NCBI RefSeq assembly: GCF_028583425.1
Contig: NC_072797.1
Coordinates: 20,370,001 to 20,434,000, forward strand
Direction of reading: 5' to 3'
Length of the DNA: 64,000 bases
DNA from: Eublepharis macularius
Taxonomy: Eukaryota; Chordata; Lepidosauria; Squamata; Eublepharidae
Shown here: one piece after another, positions 62,690 through 64,000 of the stretch
How positions within the stretch are numbered: the stretch's first letter is position 1
Layout of the letters: every line of letters begins with the position of its first letter
Translations under genes and position numbers: made by a program
Notes under the pieces: generated by a model
What the model was told of the DNA's origin: nothing
What the model saw: the letters and a program-made list of their open reading frames with translations, nothing else
Database searches by the model: none

Positions 62690-62830
62690 AAAGTAGACTT
62701 TTATCTGGCCCTTCTTCCAAGGAGCTCAGGGCAAGCACCCATCTGTCTGCCTTCCTCCATGTTACATTCACAGCAACCCTGCAAAGTAGGTTAGACTGAG
62801 GACAGAATAACCTTTGTGTGCATGGGGCTG
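62690..62830 (-). repeat. SINE 3' half, minus strand
   Basis: CTTCCAAGGAGCTCAGGGCA, CCATGTTACATTCACAGCAA and CCTGCAAAGTAGGTTAGACT match the inverted 3' half of tRNA SINEs such as 48752. Confidence 0.5.
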
Positions 62831-63219
62831 TCCATGCAGCTAGGCTGCAGGCATTGCTATGATTGTGAGGTGGCACTTTTTGCAGCCTCGTTCAGTGAGT
62901 TTACCCACATAATCCCATACGCAGAGAGGCATAAGTGGTGAGCAATCTCTGGTTTGCATGTGGGAAACAAAACAGCCAGTAGACATTGGAATCAACTATC
63001 CCCGTGAGCTGAGTAGCACTTTTTCCCAGCTGCTGCAATAGGAGGAGGTCATGCTGATTGGCTGGAGACAGGTGATTGTTCATTTCAGAAAGCTGCTGAT
63101 GGTGTGATAGAAGCATTGCCTTTGCCACTATTCGTTGTTTTCATAAATCCAAAGTTGGAAAATCTTTCCATTTGGAATCGTACTTGATCCACAGGAGCCT
63201 ATTATCTGTGCTTGATCCT

Positions 63220-63402
63220 GGTCATTGTCACACGTCTTTACCCTCGCACAAAACTCACAGAACAAAGGCATCTTCATGGCGCATCATTGCATCACAAAAC
63301 GGAATCATGACGGGGTGACGTCAGAAATCGCGCCATGAAGACGCCCTCGTTCTGTGAGTTTTGTGCGATTCTACGCGAGGGTAAAGATGTATGAAAACGC
63401 CC
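63220..63402. mobile_element. Palindromic MITE carrying a CRE motif, GRP intron 1
   Basis: Arms ACGTCTTTACCCTCGC plus ACAAAACTCACAGAAC are inverted at the right end (GTTCTGTGAGTTTTGTGCG, CGCGAGGGTAAAGATGT). The central loop contains TGACGTCA at 63316-63323. Boundaries approximate. Confidence 0.65.
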
Positions 63403-63433
63403 CATCTCTGCTGCTTTCACGTTAATTTAGAAC

Positions 63434-63600
63434 GAGCCAGTGTGGTGTAGGGGTCAGATTGTGAAACTGGGATCTGGAAGACTCCAGTTCAAATCTCCAC
63501 TGTGACATGAAATCTTGCTGGGCCAGTTCACACCCTCTCAGCATAATCAAGATCTCATCATCATTGAGAGGTAAAAATGAAGGAGAAGAGGATGCGGCGA
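63434..63600 (+). repeat. tRNA-derived SINE
   Basis: GAGCCAGTGTGGTGTAGGGG head, box B AGTTCAAATCTCCACTGTG, body CTTGCTGGGCCAGTTCACAC. Same family as 32375; the tail is lost. Confidence 0.7.
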
Positions 63601-64000
63601 CCCGTTTTGAGCCCAGCATAAATTACTCGAAGCCAGTGGTCTTAGACTATAGTAAGTCTGCATAGGATTGCACTGTATGTGTATTCATTGTTCGTGGCTC
63701 AATCTATCAGTCAGCTGTGAAAAGATATTAAAAATGATCCTTTTTACTGGGGGGATAATACCAAAAAAAACAAAAAAAAGTTTGTGGATCCCTCTAAAGG
63801 CTCGCACATTGATTATCTCACACACTTCACGAATCAGAGTCCATTTTCAAAGATGCTTGAGGTGGGTTCTGGCTTGAAGAGGCTGATGCCTGGATCAGTT
63901 TGTTTGCTTTCAGGGCACCACAAGGCTCTTGGGTGGTATTTTGGTGGCAACACACCGACACAGCTGCCCTTCCAGATTTTTGTCCTTTTTACTTGTGCAT

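Noticed and set aside
60178-64000. GRP exon 2
   Set aside because: I looked for the HLMGKK-coding start of exon 2 in the remaining 3.8 kb and did not see it; intron 1 probably extends beyond the window.

Overview
This window is nuclear DNA from an amniote, most likely a squamate (lizard-type) reptile. The evidence is split genes with GT-AG introns, two neighbouring genes whose order matches other amniotes (SEC11C then GRP, same strand), and a repeat set typical of squamates: Bov-B LINE, tRNA-derived SINE with a Bov-B-like tail, 5S-rRNA-derived SINEs, L1 and CR1 remnants, many hAT-type MITEs and a chromodomain-bearing Ty3/Gypsy LTR element. I cannot place it to genus. No prokaryotic feature, CRISPR array, rRNA gene or true tRNA gene is visible.

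Layout: 1-10000 is intergenic DNA with scattered repeats and one non-repetitive stretch (about 2540-3150) that could be a conserved regulatory element. 10020-10560 is a CpG-rich promoter with paired ACTACA-type (ZNF143/THAP11-like) sites. 11826-23777 holds six coding exons of SEC11C, a catalytic subunit of the ER signal peptidase complex, giving a 177-residue product with the Ser-His-Asp catalytic set intact. 23778-59600 is about 36 kb of intergenic DNA, mostly transposon remnants, including a very young Ty3/Gypsy element (41815-47691, minus strand) with identical-looking LTRs. 59560-60540 is a second CpG island with a TATA box and the first coding exon of GRP (gastrin-releasing peptide precursor, 60000-60177). 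The rest of GRP lies beyond the window.

SEC11C would process secretory precursors in every cell, and GRP is a secreted neuropeptide that itself needs signal peptidase, but the two are neighbours by synteny, not an operon.

The most interesting non-gene signal is an abundant family of partly palindromic repeats (copies near 84, 1100, 8870, 9705, 12558, 37895, 40466, 49049, 52103, 60591, 61475 and elsewhere). Several copies contain a hammerhead-ribozyme-like core (CTGANGA, stem, GAAA, short stem III). Two complete copies have 13-14 bp target duplications, one fixed end, and an inverted piece at the other end. That is the behaviour expected of Penelope-like or LINE-type retroposition rather than of a cut-and-paste MITE.
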